From Mercurialis annua (taxonomy: Eukaryota; Streptophyta; Magnoliopsida; Malpighiales; Euphorbiaceae), in the NCBI RefSeq assembly GCF_937616625.2, contig NC_065577.1, forward strand, positions 7,667,001 to 7,731,000: a stretch of DNA of 64,000 nt, given 5' to 3'. Shown here piece after piece: positions 33,461 through 45,037 of this stretch. A program made the position numbers and the translations under genes. Position 1 is the stretch's first letter. The number at the start of each line of letters is the position of its first letter. The notes under the pieces were generated by a model. The model worked only from the letters and a program-made list of their open reading frames with translations, searched no databases and was not told where the DNA came from.

Positions 33461-36400
33461 CAGCGGCGGAACGACGGGAGAGTCAGAAAGGCCGGCCGAC
33501 CCTCCTTGCCGCCGGAATACCGAGGGACCGGTGCTATTCTCCACCGGTCACGTTCCTTCTGGCGACCCTCCCCCGGCCTGGCAGTGGCACCAGATGGAGA
33601 TCTGCTGCAGAGGCCGGACCACGAGTTGCAGCGGCACTGCAACTCATTTTTTTTTATAGTTATAAGTCATTCGGCCCTTTTTTATTTCAATTGTTTTTAA
33701 ACCAAACAATTTGTCGTTTGGTTCTAACATTTGAAACAGAAGGTTGAGCCTTATGTTTCAAACACACAGCCCTCCTTTTTTTTTGGTTTTTCCGTTTTTG
33801 TTTCTTTCTAAACTTTTCCATTTATTTTTCAAAACTCTAACCTTAAAATTGAACCTCAATCATTCAATTAATCACTTTATTTACCACTTAATTCTTAAAC
33901 CCATTATTATTTCTTCTCAATTATGGAAGGTATTGTGATTTTTTCAATTCTAACGCATCTTTTTTTTATTTTTGCAATAATTAATTTATGCTAGACATTA
34001 TCTAACAATTATCTTAAATTATATTTTTCTAGGTCATATATATTAAATTAGCAATGTCAAGAAGTGGTGGATTAGACAAACCTTCAACAAGTAAGTAGTT
34101 TTAAATTTTTGTTAATTTTTAATATTAATTATTTAATTTACTTTAGTGTGTTGATTGTTATATAAATAAATTGATTTGGTTGCCATTTATTTTTAAATTG
34201 ATAATTGTTTTGCCATAAGTTGATGAATACATTAGGTAAATTAAATTGATAATTGTTTTTGAATAATTTGATGAATTGATTTGATTGTCAAGAATTAAAT
34301 TGATAGTTGTTTTGTCATAAATTGATGACTTAGTTTGATGGATTAAATTGATTTTTTTTAAATTTTGTAGGTAAATAAAAAAAAACAAATATATTGAATT
34401 TTTTCAACAATTTTTTCAAAAAGTCGTGTAGAGTTTAAATCTCAATGAACTTGTTGTTGATCCTGGACTTCGAATGTGTATTGATGATTATGATGTGGGA
34501 ATTAGAGACTAAGTTCGAAGGGAATACTTGTTAAGGGGTCTGTGTCAACCATATGGTCATGATTTTCCAAAAAAAACAAGCAACAGATATGAGAAGTTTT
34601 AAAGAGGTATGGTTAAAAACATTTACTTGGTTAGAATATAGTGTAGAGAAAGATGCAGCATTTTGTTTGTATTGTTACCTGTTTGCAATTCAAGTACAAA
34701 GAGTGAAAGTTTTACAAGGAAATGATTTAGCAACTGAAAAAAGCATCGGAAAATTGTAGTGACCATGTTGGTGGAGTAGACAGTGTTTATAATGACGCAA
34801 GACGTAATTGTGAGGATTTCCAGAATCAACGTCAAAGCATTTCGCATGTTTTGACTTCTCAAAGTCGTGAAATGGAATTGCTTACCGAACTTGTTTGACA
34901 GCAATATTAGAAGTTGTTCGTCTTCTTTTTTAGCAAAATTTAGCATTCCGTGGTCATGATGAGACTCGTGATTTTATACAAAGGGGGAATTTTATTGAGA
35001 TAGTGAAATGGTATGCTAGGAAGGATGAAAAAATGAGAAATGTCATTGGTGATAATGCTCCTAGGAATAACCAAATGACATCTTCTAATATTCAAAAAGA
35101 ATTGTTTAGTTCTTGCGCCTCACAAGTAACATTAGCTATGCTCACTGAGCTTGGAGATAGTAAATTCTCCTTACTAGTGGACGAGGCTCGTGATTATTCC
35201 GTAAAGGAACAAATGTGAGTGATGTTAAGGTTTGTGAATAAGAAGGGTGAAATAATCGAAAAATTTCTTGCAATTGAGCATGTTAGTGACACTTCTTCAA
35301 GATCTTTAAAAGCAATTTTGAACATGTTATTTGCTCGCCATAATTTATCTCTTTCTAGATTGCGAGGACAAGCATATGATAGAGCATCCAACATGAGGGG
35401 AGAGTTTAATGGGTTGAAGGCACTTATTCAACGGAAAAATCCTTTTGCTTTCTATGTCCATTATTTTGCCCATCAACTGGAGTTGGTGGTTGTTGCTATG
35501 GCAAAATATATTCCAGTTGTTGCTGAATTTTTTACTAACATCAGTATGATTGTTAATATTACTGGTGCTTCTTGCAAAAGAAGAGATGAATTAAACAAAC
35601 ATAGGGATGCTGACATTTTGGAGCAATTGGAGACTGGCGAGCTTGAAAAATGACTTAATCAACCGATTAATCTTGCAAGACCGGGTGATACTCGTTGGGG
35701 TTCACATCATGCCACTTTAGCCCCTTTTTTGTCTATGTGGGGTTCAACCTTATATATGCTTGAAAGAGTTTATGAAGATGCAACTGAAAGAGAGTCGAGG
35801 GGGAAAGCAAGTACCTTGATTAAACTGATGGTGGATTTTCACTTTGTATTTATTCTGCATCTGATGTTTAAATTATTGGGTATAACAAATACATTGTTGC
35901 ATACCTTGCAACAGAAAGATCAGAATATTGTTAATGCAATGAAGTTTTCAAAAATAAAGCTACAAAACTTGAGAGACAAAGGATGGGATGCTTTTCTACA
36001 TGAAATCAACATGTTTTGTAACAAGCATAGCATTGTGGTGCTTGATATGGAAGATCAATTTCTAATTTCAGGACGGTCTCGCCGTGCGAGGCACTGGGTA
36101 ACTTGTTATCATCATCATCATAATGAGGTTTTTCTTTCTGTGATTGATTTGCTTACTGTTGAGAAGAATAATAGGTTTTCTGGATTTAGTACTGAATTAT
36201 TAAGGTACATCTCTTGCCTTGATCCAAGAGACTCTTTTTCTACATTTGATCAACACAGTTTGATTTGCCTTGCTAAACTCTATTCTGATGATTTCTCTGC
36301 TACTGACTTGTACTTCTTGAGAGAGAAGCTAGATACATACATTTGTGAAGTAAGAAGAAGTTCTGATTTTATCAGTTGTGAAGATCTTTGATATCCTTGC

Positions 36401-36840
36401 AATTAAGATGGTTCAAACTGGTAGACATTCTACGTTTCCATTGGTTTATCGTTTGATTGAGTTGGCTTTGATTTTACCGGTGGTTATAGCATCTGTTGAG
36501 AGAGATTTTTTGCAATGAAGCACGTCAAGTCAGATGTACGAAAAAGCATGGCAGATGAGTGGTTGAATGATTTGATGATGTGCTTCGTTGAGAGAGATAT
36601 ATTTGATTCCATCGACAATGAAGACATTTTATAAAATTTTAAAACAAAGCAAACCGGCGAATTCAACTTTCACCTCTTACTCTTTCCAATTCTTAGTGTT
36701 TTATTAATTTTTTTGCGTTATTTATTATTATCAACTCAATATTTAACATTTTAAATTAATCAAAATTTTTATTTAATGTACTTTTAAATTTTATGTGATA
36801 TCTCGACCCTCCCTAAAAAGAATTTCTCGTTCCGCTACTG
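33461..36840 (+). mobile_element. hAT transposon with degenerate transposase
   Basis: Terminal inverted repeats CAGCGGCGGAACGA and CAGTAGCGGAACGA match at 12 of 14 sites. Flanks GTTTACAC (33453-33460) and TTTTACAC (36841-36848) give an 8-bp target duplication with one change. Inside is a long, broken transposase gene. The left 200 bp are GC-rich with several inverted motifs, usual for transposase-binding subterminal regions of hAT elements. Confidence 0.87.
34054..36634 (+). pseudogene. hAT transposase, TTF-type zinc-finger/DUF4371 family
   Basis: A short first exon from ATG 34054 (MSRSGGLDKPSTS) ends at a GTAAGT donor, with a TTTTGTAG acceptor near 34370. A TTF-type zinc-finger region follows (WLEYSVEKDAAFCLYCYLF). 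The DUF4371 core is seen as FSLLVDEARDYS and LRGQAYDRASNMRG. The C-terminal hAT dimerisation segment is at 36500-36630 (DEWLNDLMMCFVERDIF). Stops or frame changes lie near 34433, 34510, 34757, 34897, 35216, 35651, 36389 and 36470-36510, so it makes no active enzyme. Proteins of this family normally cut and paste their own element, so this copy could move only with help. Confidence 0.85.
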
Positions 36841-37061
36841 TTTTACACCCCCAACGAACCGGTCACAACAATTGGTACTAAAATATCTTAGGATCAGTAT
36901 CAATATTATCATCTCAAGCGGTAAATTGTTTTTAAATTCATGATTTTTTATCATTTAAAATTCTTCGATGAAAATGGTGTCTTTGTCTTAATTAGCTCTT
37001 TTCTGTTATTTCATTTTTTTATTAATTTTTCCTCAAAAAGTTGATCAAATTTTGGTCACTC

Positions 37062-37064
<3 letters not shown>

Positions 37065-37120
<56 letters not shown>
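37065..37120. repeat. (AT)28 microsatellite
   Basis: A perfect dinucleotide run of about 56 bp. Confidence 0.97.
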
Positions 37121-37122
<2 letters not shown>

Positions 37123-37250
37123 TTTTACTTTCACCATTTCTGTGTCATTTATTTGAGTTAATAGCATTTTTTTTTAGAATCTTGAGTTAATAGCATTAGT
37201 ATGCCCATAATTATAAACATTGTAGAAGTATCTGTCTAATATTTTTGTTA

Positions 37251-37621
37251 GGGTTAATGTTATTATATAGCACAACTTACGTTTTTTCTCGATATAAGCA
37301 CAAATTATAAAACGTCTCACCTAATAGCACAATTATTAGTTTTTTTTTTTCAATATAAGCATAAATTATGAAACGTCTCACCTAATAGCACAACCTTTTA
37401 TTATGTGGTATATATATATCGTATAAATGTTTAAAACAACGTCATTTTGATCATTCACACGGTTAAAAACAACGCTATTTTTACAAAAAAATAAAGCATA
37501 AAATACATATGAGGTTATAAAATGAAGAGTTTAAAAATATTATGCTAATGGATTGGACAAATTGTATTTTATGTTTAAAATAAAAAAATGCAAAAAATTG
37601 TGCTATACAGTAATATTAATC
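37251..37621. mobile_element. Foldback MITE (GGGTTAATGTTATTATATAGC)
   Basis: The left end is inverted at the right (GTGCTATACAGTAATATTAATC). The inner block TAAGCACAAATTATAAAACG occurs twice directly. Palindrome-like AAAACAACGTCATTTT lies at its centre. No clear target duplication is seen. Confidence 0.6.
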
Positions 37622-38900
37622 TTATGTTTAATGTTTATCATAAGAATATCAAATTAATACTTCCAACATCTAACCTACCTAACTAATCATGTAAAAGGGT
37701 TAAAATAACTAATTATAACGAAATTAAATTCCCAACATCTTACCCATAAACATTTGAATTTTTCCCTAAATGGTAAGTCTAATTATACTTTGGATTTTTT
37801 TTTGGGTGTAAAACTCTCTAATATTTAAAAATCATTTTAGAGTTTAAATAATTCAAAATATGCAGAGCCTGTTTAATTAAATTTTGTCAAAATAAAAAGG
37901 TATAATAGTGATAATTCATAACATTAAATACTAAATTTAAAGTTTACAATAGAATAAATATCAAATTTTTAATATATTTTCTCCATTCTATAATAATAAA
38001 ATTATTGTGAATCACAAGGCTTAAGAAATAATAAATTAATATGATTTCAATGGTGTATTTTTATTCTACAATACCTACCCTAATTAATATATTTTTTAAA
38101 AAATAAATTGCATTAATATAATTAACTCCGCTAATCCTCACTAACCATATCTCGAATAAAAAAATAATTAATTGAATTATCACACTTTTTAAAGTGACAT
38201 ATGAAAACAACAATTGGAGTTGACTTAGGTACAGGTCACATTTATCGGCAATCCTATCCAAATTTAAGTAAAATCCAATCGAAGAAGAGATTTTTTTTAG
38301 CAAGTTGCAAATTCACCATCTTCAGAATCGATAATGACCCTGTCGGTGTTAGGCTAATTAGGCAATGTTTTCATGATTTTAATTAGGCAATACTATAATT
38401 CTATATAACCACATTTAATATCAAAATGAGAAATATACTTTAAAACATAATTATGACAATATGATTCAACAATTTTACAATCGATGAGAAAAATATTAGT
38501 CTTCAATTTAAATTTATGTTTGGAAGTGTAATTATCATCTTTGTTTTTTTTATACAGAAAAATGAGACAACGGCCTAAGAACAGCGTAAATATCATCTTA
38601 AATCAACAATAACCCTTCTTAAACTGAAGTAAAAGATCAATATGCAAAAAAATTAAAAATACTTTGTTAATTATATAAATAAATCATGATAATAGATTTA
38701 AAATGAATGTTAAAAATATTTGACTCAAATTATAAAATTAACGGATCAGATTGTCACACTTATTTTTTAAGGACATATTTATGATTCTGAATAAAGATAT
38801 AGATTATAAATTCATTTCCCGTTTTTAATTACATTTATATCTATGCATATTTTGATTTAATTGAGAAAGGTAAAATCTGGATTTATCTATAGTAGTATTC
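37622..38900. other. AT-rich intergenic DNA upstream of the transporter
   Basis: No gene is supported. Promoter elements of the transporter lie just after it. Confidence 0.45.
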
Positions 38901-38904
38901 CTAT

Positions 38905-38931
38905 CCAATATGATAGCTATTGCTATAAATA
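38905..38931 (+). promoter_or_regulatory. CCAAT and TATA boxes of the transporter gene
   Basis: CCAAT at 38905-38909 and TATAAATA at 38924-38931 lie about 115-135 bp before the ATG, a normal distance for a plant promoter. Confidence 0.6.
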
Positions 38932-38964
38932 TGAACACATTTAAGTAATACTTATCCAAGATTG

Positions 38965-38994
38965 TTCTTCTTCTTCTTCTTCTTCTTCTTCTTC
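38965..38994 (+). repeat. (TTC)10 repeat in the transporter 5' leader
   Basis: A CT-rich triplet run 45 bp before the start codon. Such tracts are frequent in plant 5' UTRs and vary in length between individuals. Confidence 0.9.
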
Positions 38995-39038
38995 CTGGTT
39001 TTTAGTTCTAACTTGCATATTAAACACAGATCACATCA

Positions 39039-40966
39039 ATGGCAGCAATAGAAGGAGTAGAGGATTCAACAAAACCAAACAAGTATGCAGTTGCATGTGC
39101 CATAGTTGCTTCAATGATTTCTATTATATTTGGCTATGGTATGTTCTTCTTTAACTTCTATTCTTTCTCTCTGTTTTTAATGGTCTCGCACGTCGCATGG
39201 AAACGAAAACGCTGAAATATGAAATGGGAAAGTGAAAACGTAAGACTCGATAAATTTTCGTGAAAGATAAACGGTCACTTGCTAGGTTAAAGCTTGTTTG
39301 TTGCATGGATATGGAATAGCTGAAACGGAAAACATATAGAACCATATTTTTTCACTAAATATAAAGTTTCAGAGTTTGATAAGTATTTTTAAGTCCAAAT
39401 TTGTAAGACTCGGACAAGTTTCCGTGCAACATAGATACCCTCTTATGTTAGGGTATAATTTCGAGATTTTGAAGTTCTGAAGATCCTATTCTAACCTTTG
39501 ATCATTTTTGTTTTATCAATAACTTGTCCTAAACGCATATTAAATGTTTTTTTTTTCTGATAGATACTGGTGTAATGAGTGGAGCAATGATATTCATAGA
39601 AGATGATCTTAAAATCCATGATACACAAGTCGAAGTTCTCGCCGGAATCTTGAATATATGCGCCTTAGTCGGCTCCCTTATCGCGGGAAGAACATCAGAT
39701 TACATCGGCAGACGATATACAATTGTTATGGCATGCATCATCTTCATGATTGGTTCAGTTCTAATGGGATATGGTCCAAATTATGGAATATTATTAACAG
39801 GAAGATGCATAGCAGGAATTGGAGTTGGTTTTGCTTTAATGATTGCTCCAGTTTATTCAGCAGAAATTTCATCACCATCATCAAGAGGTTTCTTAACATC
39901 TTTACCTGAACTTGGTATAAGTATTGGAATTTTACTTGGTTACATTTCAAATGTTTCATTTGGTAAATTAACTCTTAAACTTGGTTGGAGAATTATGCTT
40001 GGAATTGCTGCTATACCTTCGATTGCATTAGTTTTTGGGATTCTACAAATGCCAGAGTCTCCAAGATGGTTAGTTATGCAAGGTCGTCTCGGAGAAGCCA
40101 AGAAAATCCTGCTCCGAATCTCAAATTCCGAAGAAGAAGCTGAAACCCGTTTTCGCGACATAAAAATCGCAGCCGGAATCGACAAGAATTGCGATGACGA
40201 TTTCATCAAGATCAATAACAAAACTAATGGTAAAGGAGTTTGGAAGGAACTAATTCTACGGCCAACACCAGCTGTCAGATGGATACTAATCGCAGCTGTC
40301 GGAATCCATTTCTTCGAACACGCAGTTGGTATCGAGGCAGTCGTACTATACAGTCCGAGAATATTCAAGAAAGCCGGCGTATCCGGAAAGGAAAAGCTCT
40401 TGCTTGCAACTGTCGGTGTAGGACTAACAAAGTTTGTTTTTATAGTCATCGCTACGTTTTTACTCGACAGAGTTGGACGAAGGCGGTTACTCCTAATAAG
40501 CGCGTCGGGAATTTTCGTATTCCTGACGCTATTAGGAGCGTGCCTGACTGTCGTGGAGTATCACGCAGGATCAGGGGATCTGATGTGGGCATTGGTTTTG
40601 AGCATAGTATCAACCTATACATTTGTGGCATTTTTCAATATTGGACTATCACCAGTGACATGGGTCTACAGTTCTGAAATATTTCCATTGAAATTAAGGG
40701 CACAAGGGTATAGCATTGGAGTTGCTGTGAATAGGCTTATGAATGCTACAATTTCTATGAGTTTTATATCATTGTATAAAGCAATTACTATAGGGGGAGC
40801 TTTTTTCTTGTTTGCTGGTATATCTTTTTGTGCTTTGCTTTTCTTTTATTTTCTTTTTCCTGAGACTAAGGGTAGGTCCTTGGAAGATATGGAAGAACTA
40901 TTTAGTAAGGGTTTCAGGGCTAGAAATGAGAATTTGGAACTTCAACCAAAATGTGGTAATGTGTAA
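39039..40966 (+). CDS. Polyol/monosaccharide H+ symporter (PLT family)
   Basis: Exons 39039-39138 and 39564-40966 give a 500-aa protein of the major facilitator superfamily, the usual PLT length. The 425-bp intron (TATG|GTATGT ... TAG|ATAC, phase 1) splits the Asp codon of GYDTGVMSGA. Family motifs are GRTSDYIGRRYT in loop 2-3, PESPRWLV after helix 6, HFFEHAVGIEAVVLYSPRIF in helix 7, DRVGRRRLLL in loop 8-9, GLSPVTWVYSSEIFPLKLRAQG in helix 10 and PETKGRSLEDMEE at the C-terminus. The GIEAVVLYSPRIF signature separates polyol transporters from STP hexose carriers. Members carry sorbitol, mannitol, xylitol, inositol or hexoses with protons, mostly at the plasma membrane. The substrate cannot be told here. 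No damage is seen. Confidence 0.93.
39139..39563 (+). other. Intron of the transporter gene
   Basis: 425 bp, GT...AG, phase 1. The first exon is only 100 coding nt, as is common in this family. Confidence 0.92.
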
Positions 40967-41089
40967 TTAAGTAATGAGTTTTGATTTAATTAATTCTATA
41001 GTATGCTATTGTGCTTTGTTTATATAAAAAAAAAATACTATTGTGATGTATGTCAAACAATTGAATTAGCTGGTTGTTTTGCTATCTCT

Positions 41090-41426
41090 AGGAGTGTAAA
41101 CTAGTCGGGCTACTTGTGAATTACTCGAGATCGGCTCAAAAATTCGAGCTGAGCTCGAGTATCAATTACAGAGTCTCGCGTGCCTAAACGAACCTCCTGC
41201 GCATATAAAATACTAACAGTTTACTTCTTTTTTTAATTAAATTGGCTTTTAATACCACTAAAATTATGTATTTATCATATTAATTTGAGAATTATATAAT
41301 TTTTTGTAAAAACAATATATATGCTTATTTTCTGATAATAATTTTCATTTTTATTGAACTCGAGACAAGTTTGAGCTCGAGTAATGGCCTAATTTAGTTC
41401 GGCTCAGCCCCGGCCCGTACATCCCT
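41090..41426. mobile_element. Second MITE of the GGGGTGTAAAC family
   Basis: It starts AGGAGTGTAAACTAG and ends CCGTACATCCCT. It shares CTACTYGTGARTTACTCGA, GATCGGCTC and GAGCTCGAGTATCAATTAC with the 32957 copy. Confidence 0.65.
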
Positions 41427-41760
41427 ACCTGTCTCTAATTCTATCTGGTTACTCCATCAGAATAAATTCACTAGAATTTAAAACTGGAACAGGTCAAATA
41501 CAATCCTACTTTTTGTTCCAAATTCATCTCTTGTCGAAAAAGTAATTCAGTTTCTATATTCACATTTTGCCGAAAACGCTAGGACTATACAAGTCAATAA
41601 AACGTAAAAATACTATTTACAAATCAGGCTACTTTTTGATCTATATCTATCTCTCCCTTCGGTCAAGTTACTCAGTTTCTATATTCACTATTTGCAGAAA
41701 ACGCTAGAGCTACAGAGGCAAAAAAAAAAACTAGCAACATTGTCAATTTTTAAAGGTTGT

Positions 41761-42910
41761 GAAAGTAAAATCATCCACCTTGCAAGCAATGAAGAATCCA
41801 TGAGCTAGTGCATCCCAACTTGAACAAATTGATCCTGCAAGAACAGAAGCATAAACAAATCATTTCTCAATGGCAATCAATTTCCAAAAGCAAATCCTAG
41901 TTCTTCAACATTTAAAATTCATCTATTGTCTCACCACTTATTACTTATTAGTTATCTTTTAACAAAGCATATGGCATTATTTAGTAAGGGTTTGAGGGTT
42001 AGAAAGAATTTGAAACTTCAACCAAAAAGCAGTAATGTTTAAGCAATGAGTTTTGATTTAGTTAATTCTACATTATCCTATTCTATGTGCTTTATGTCAA
42101 ACTAATGCAGATATTGATTTTCGAATAACAACGGTTTAAATCATTACATGCATATAGAACTTGAAAACAATACCATCCATGTGTTGCAACATAAATTTTC
42201 TGAATCCGAAATTTTAGCATTTCCGTTTACTAAAATACCTCTGAAATTTTCAAATTTTTAAGCTGTTTTTATACAAATTATCATTTTCTTGTTCTGTTTT
42301 GGCATTTTTCATTTGAACATTTCCGTGCTAAGAGTGCAAAAACAACCAATCTCCAAAACAGAATCCCACTACTCAACATACATTGTGTAAGATTATGTAA
42401 ACTATGGGAAAAAACAAAGCATGCGGACTTCTAAGGATGTATTCTACATTTTTAGTACATAAGATGCAATGTTAATATAGAGTAACATAAATCTGATTCT
42501 GATGGACAAAGGAATTTTGCATGAATTTACATTTCCTATAAATCCATTTAGAAACACACATAAACAAGCATCATAAACCAAGAAACTTGCATATGAGTTC
42601 AGCATTCATGTACAACAAAAAGCCAAAGGAAATAATATTATTTATGCACAAAGTTTTAAAACAAAATGCAAAAACAACATGCTAATAAGACAATTTACCT
42701 CTTCACTCGGCAGGAGCAGCAACCAATGGTTGAAATTCTTTGAGCAATTCTAAGCTTTCTACAAAAGGAAAACAACATACAGATTTCACATTGTCCACAA
42801 CAATCATAAACCTTCGTTTCTCAAGATTAAACCAACCAATGTGCCTACTACCACCAGAAAATTCCATCAACACATTGTCACAATCTTTGATCCACACAAC
42901 AGATGATCTT
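41761..42910. repeat. Duplicated segment, copy A
   Basis: It matches 48239-49179 in the same order: AAGTAAAATCATCCACC, the transporter-tail piece, CATTACATGCATATAGAACTT, CATGAATTTACATTTCCTATA and the 3' end of the F-box gene. Several short indels separate the two. Confidence 0.8.
41967..42110 (+). pseudogene. Extra copy of the transporter 3' tail
   Basis: It repeats the end of the transporter gene: TTTAGTAAGGGTTTGAGGGTTAGAAA corresponds to the codons for FSKGFRARN, and AACTTCAACCAAAA plus the 3' flank AAGCAATGAGTTTTGATTTA also match. Only the last 20 or so codons and the 3' UTR are present, so it cannot be functional. Confidence 0.8.
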
Positions 42911-43514
42911 TCTCTCGCGTATTCACCTACAGTCGGTAATTTCACCCACGATCCTCCTACATTATACTCTTTCTTCACCCAGACATCAATATAAACCCCA
43001 TAATCAATTCTACTAGTAACTGCAATCAACGAATCACCAAATGGCAAAATCGACAGCCCTTATATCTCAACTTTCATCAAAGATTGCGGCATTTCAATCC
43101 GACCAAAAACCTCATTTGTCATATCAAACACAAATATAAAGTTTCGATTAGAACCAGACGCAACCCAATGTAAGGCACCATTAACAAAAGCCGGAACTGC
43201 TCTATTGGGTATAAAACAATTATCAAATGCACTAATAAGAATTGCACTAGTAATTGACTTCCAAAAATTGTCCTTTAAAGAATAAATCTCAGCGAAAACC
43301 CTGCATTCTTGATGAGCACAAAACATTAGTAACAAATGCAAGATTTTATAGTCAATTCTTGATTAGGGTTTTTAAAATGGGTGGAAATGAATCGGGGTGA
43401 GTTGATTGAACCGTGCCATAATTTGCATACAGTGGTGCATTGAAACAGAGATTTGAGAGGAAGTTTGTGCAAGATTTGTATAACAAGTTCTTTGGGTATG
43501 TAACGATCTGACAT
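42703..43514 (-). pseudogene. F-box protein with F-box-associated domain, broken
   Basis: From the Met at 43514 (MSDRYIPKELVIQILHKLPL) a clear F-box runs to about 43370 (KSLFQCTTVCKLWHG, RFISTHF). The F-box-associated half follows: AEIYSLKDNFWKSI, VNGALHWVAS, FVFDMTNEVFGRI and DVWVKKEYNVGGSWVKL. Between them about 100 residues normal for the family are missing, with a frame change near 43330. An in-frame TAA lies at 43060-43062. Intact members are substrate adaptors of SCF ubiquitin ligases. The deletion, frameshift and stop mark this as a pseudogene; an unseen intron could account for the frame change but not for the TAA. Confidence 0.8.
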
Positions 43515-44673
43515 TTTTAAAGATTCAATCTTTTGACTCAAAAGAGAGGGAAAAGTAAAGGGTGGTTATTTATAAAGATTCAATCTTTTTGACTCAAAAG
43601 AGAGGGAAAAGTCGATTTCATTTTAATCTTTGCTCCATTCTTTCTATAAATTATTTAAAACTTCCTACATTTATCATAATTATTCCTATAACTTAATATA
43701 TCTATAACAACTCTATATGTGGGAAGGGGAGGGACAGGCAAAATTACGATAATAGGTTTCATTAAGGGTATAATTTATAATTGAGAGTGTAATTTTACAT
43801 GGAAAAGAAGTCTAAATATATTAGATATATTGAATTAATTTTAATATAATTTAAATGAAATTTTAGTTTTAACAAAAAATTAGCCAAATAAATCGTGACT
43901 TGTGGTGATACGCGCGAGTGGTGTTGTGCAAAAGACTAGACGTCAAATCTGTAATCTCTCTGGATAAATTATAAAACTATCGTATCAAATAGTAATCTAA
44001 ACATCCACTTAAACATATGTGTATAACAATATAAGTAGTTTTCATTAATTATTTATGCATTTTAGTGTAACATTGAAAGAATTGTAAATATTTTTGTCCG
44101 ACCTTTCAAGCTGAAGATTGTGTGCATATTTTTATTTGCTTGGAGATGAAAGTGGTGTTTATATTTCTAACATGTTTAATTAAGCTTTATGAATATAAAG
44201 AAGAAATATGTTGATCACTTAATTACTTAATTGTTTGAATTTCTAAAATTGATTACCGAACTTAAAAACTATATAAAAAAGAGCAATACTTAAAGAAAAT
44301 AGTAATATTTTCAAATACTAAATTTATTCTACAAAAACCTCAAATTGGGGTGGATATAGTTTGGTTTTATTAGTTTAATACTAATAATTTTAGTTCAAAT
44401 TACTAATATTAATTTCATAAATTTAAATCAAAACCAAATTAAATAGATAATGATCTAACAATTGTAATTTAATTTGTGCTTAAAAACCAAATTGTATCAG
44501 TTGGTTGAAATCGATAAAAATAATAAAATGGTCGATTTTTTTTAAAATATAATTTACCATATGCATATATATGACGGGTCACAAACATCACTTGCAAGCT
44601 ACAATTTTAATCTAAATATAAAAAAATATAATAATTTATCTATTGCTAAATCACCAATATCTAATAATTTAAA

Positions 44674-44982
44674 GGGTTAATGTCAAAAAAAATCATGAAT
44701 TTTACATATTTTCTCATTTTAATCACGCAGTTTAAATTTTCTCATTTTCATGCACGAACTACCACTTTTTCCCAAATTCATGCACGGCGCTGAGGTGGCA
44801 TTCATTTATTGGTGTAAAATGAACTCCACCTCAGCGAATGACACCAATGCTGTCGTGACACCTCATCACCGTGCATGAATTTGAGAAAAATTTATAGTTC
44901 GTGCATGAAAATGAGAAAATTTAAATTACGTGATTAAAATGAAAAAACGTGTAAAGTTGGTGAATTTTTATAACATGAACCC
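44674..44982. mobile_element. Mutator-type foldback MITE with a perfect 9-bp duplication
   Basis: GGGTTAATGTCAAAAAAAAT at the left is inverted at the right (ATTTTTATAACATGAACCC). The inverted arms share TTTTCTCATTTTCATGCACG. TAATTTAAA flanks both sides (44665-44673 and 44983-44991). 309 bp. Confidence 0.88.
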
Positions 44983-45037
44983 TAATTTAAATTAGGTAAT
45001 TGTTCATAAAATTATCACTCACATGCGTTTATTATTA

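Larger units (their letters stand above)
32957..36852. mobile_element. MITE with GGGGTRTAAACGAG termini, interrupted by a hAT element
   Basis: The left GGGGTATAAACGAGTTG faces CGGCTCGTTTACACCCC at the right. Between lie repeated GAGCTCGAG palindromes (33270-33400). A second family member is at 41090-41426. The hAT element 33461-36840 lies just inside the right end. Confidence 0.65.
30810..36911 (+). mobile_element. Decayed copia-type LTR element with nested insertions
   Basis: A polypurine-like AAGGTGGAGAC is followed at 32379 by TGTTGGAATATGCC, a typical start of plant copia LTRs. The 3' LTR ends at 36911 (CAGTATCAATATTATCA). Matching sequence ends at 31170 (CAGTATCAATGTTATAACA) and is directly followed by TGGTATTAGAGC, a one-base variant of the initiator-Met tRNA primer site. 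The 5' LTR lacks a recognisable start and is truncated or eroded. The internal part (31184-32368) has no readable gag or pol, so this is a non-autonomous or deleted copy. The 3' LTR is interrupted by a MITE that contains a hAT element. Confidence 0.7.
32379..36911 (+). repeat. 3' LTR of the decayed copia-type element, interrupted
   Basis: It runs TGTTGGAATATGCC to ATTATCA. Blocks such as TTTTTCTAAGTGAA, TGGATGACTC and ATGGTTTCRATTC are shared with the 5' LTR remnant (30810-31170). The inserted block runs from about 32957 to 36852. Confidence 0.7.

Noticed and set aside
39940..40677. Overlapping frames on both strands within the transporter exon
   Set aside because: Shadows of the transporter coding sequence.
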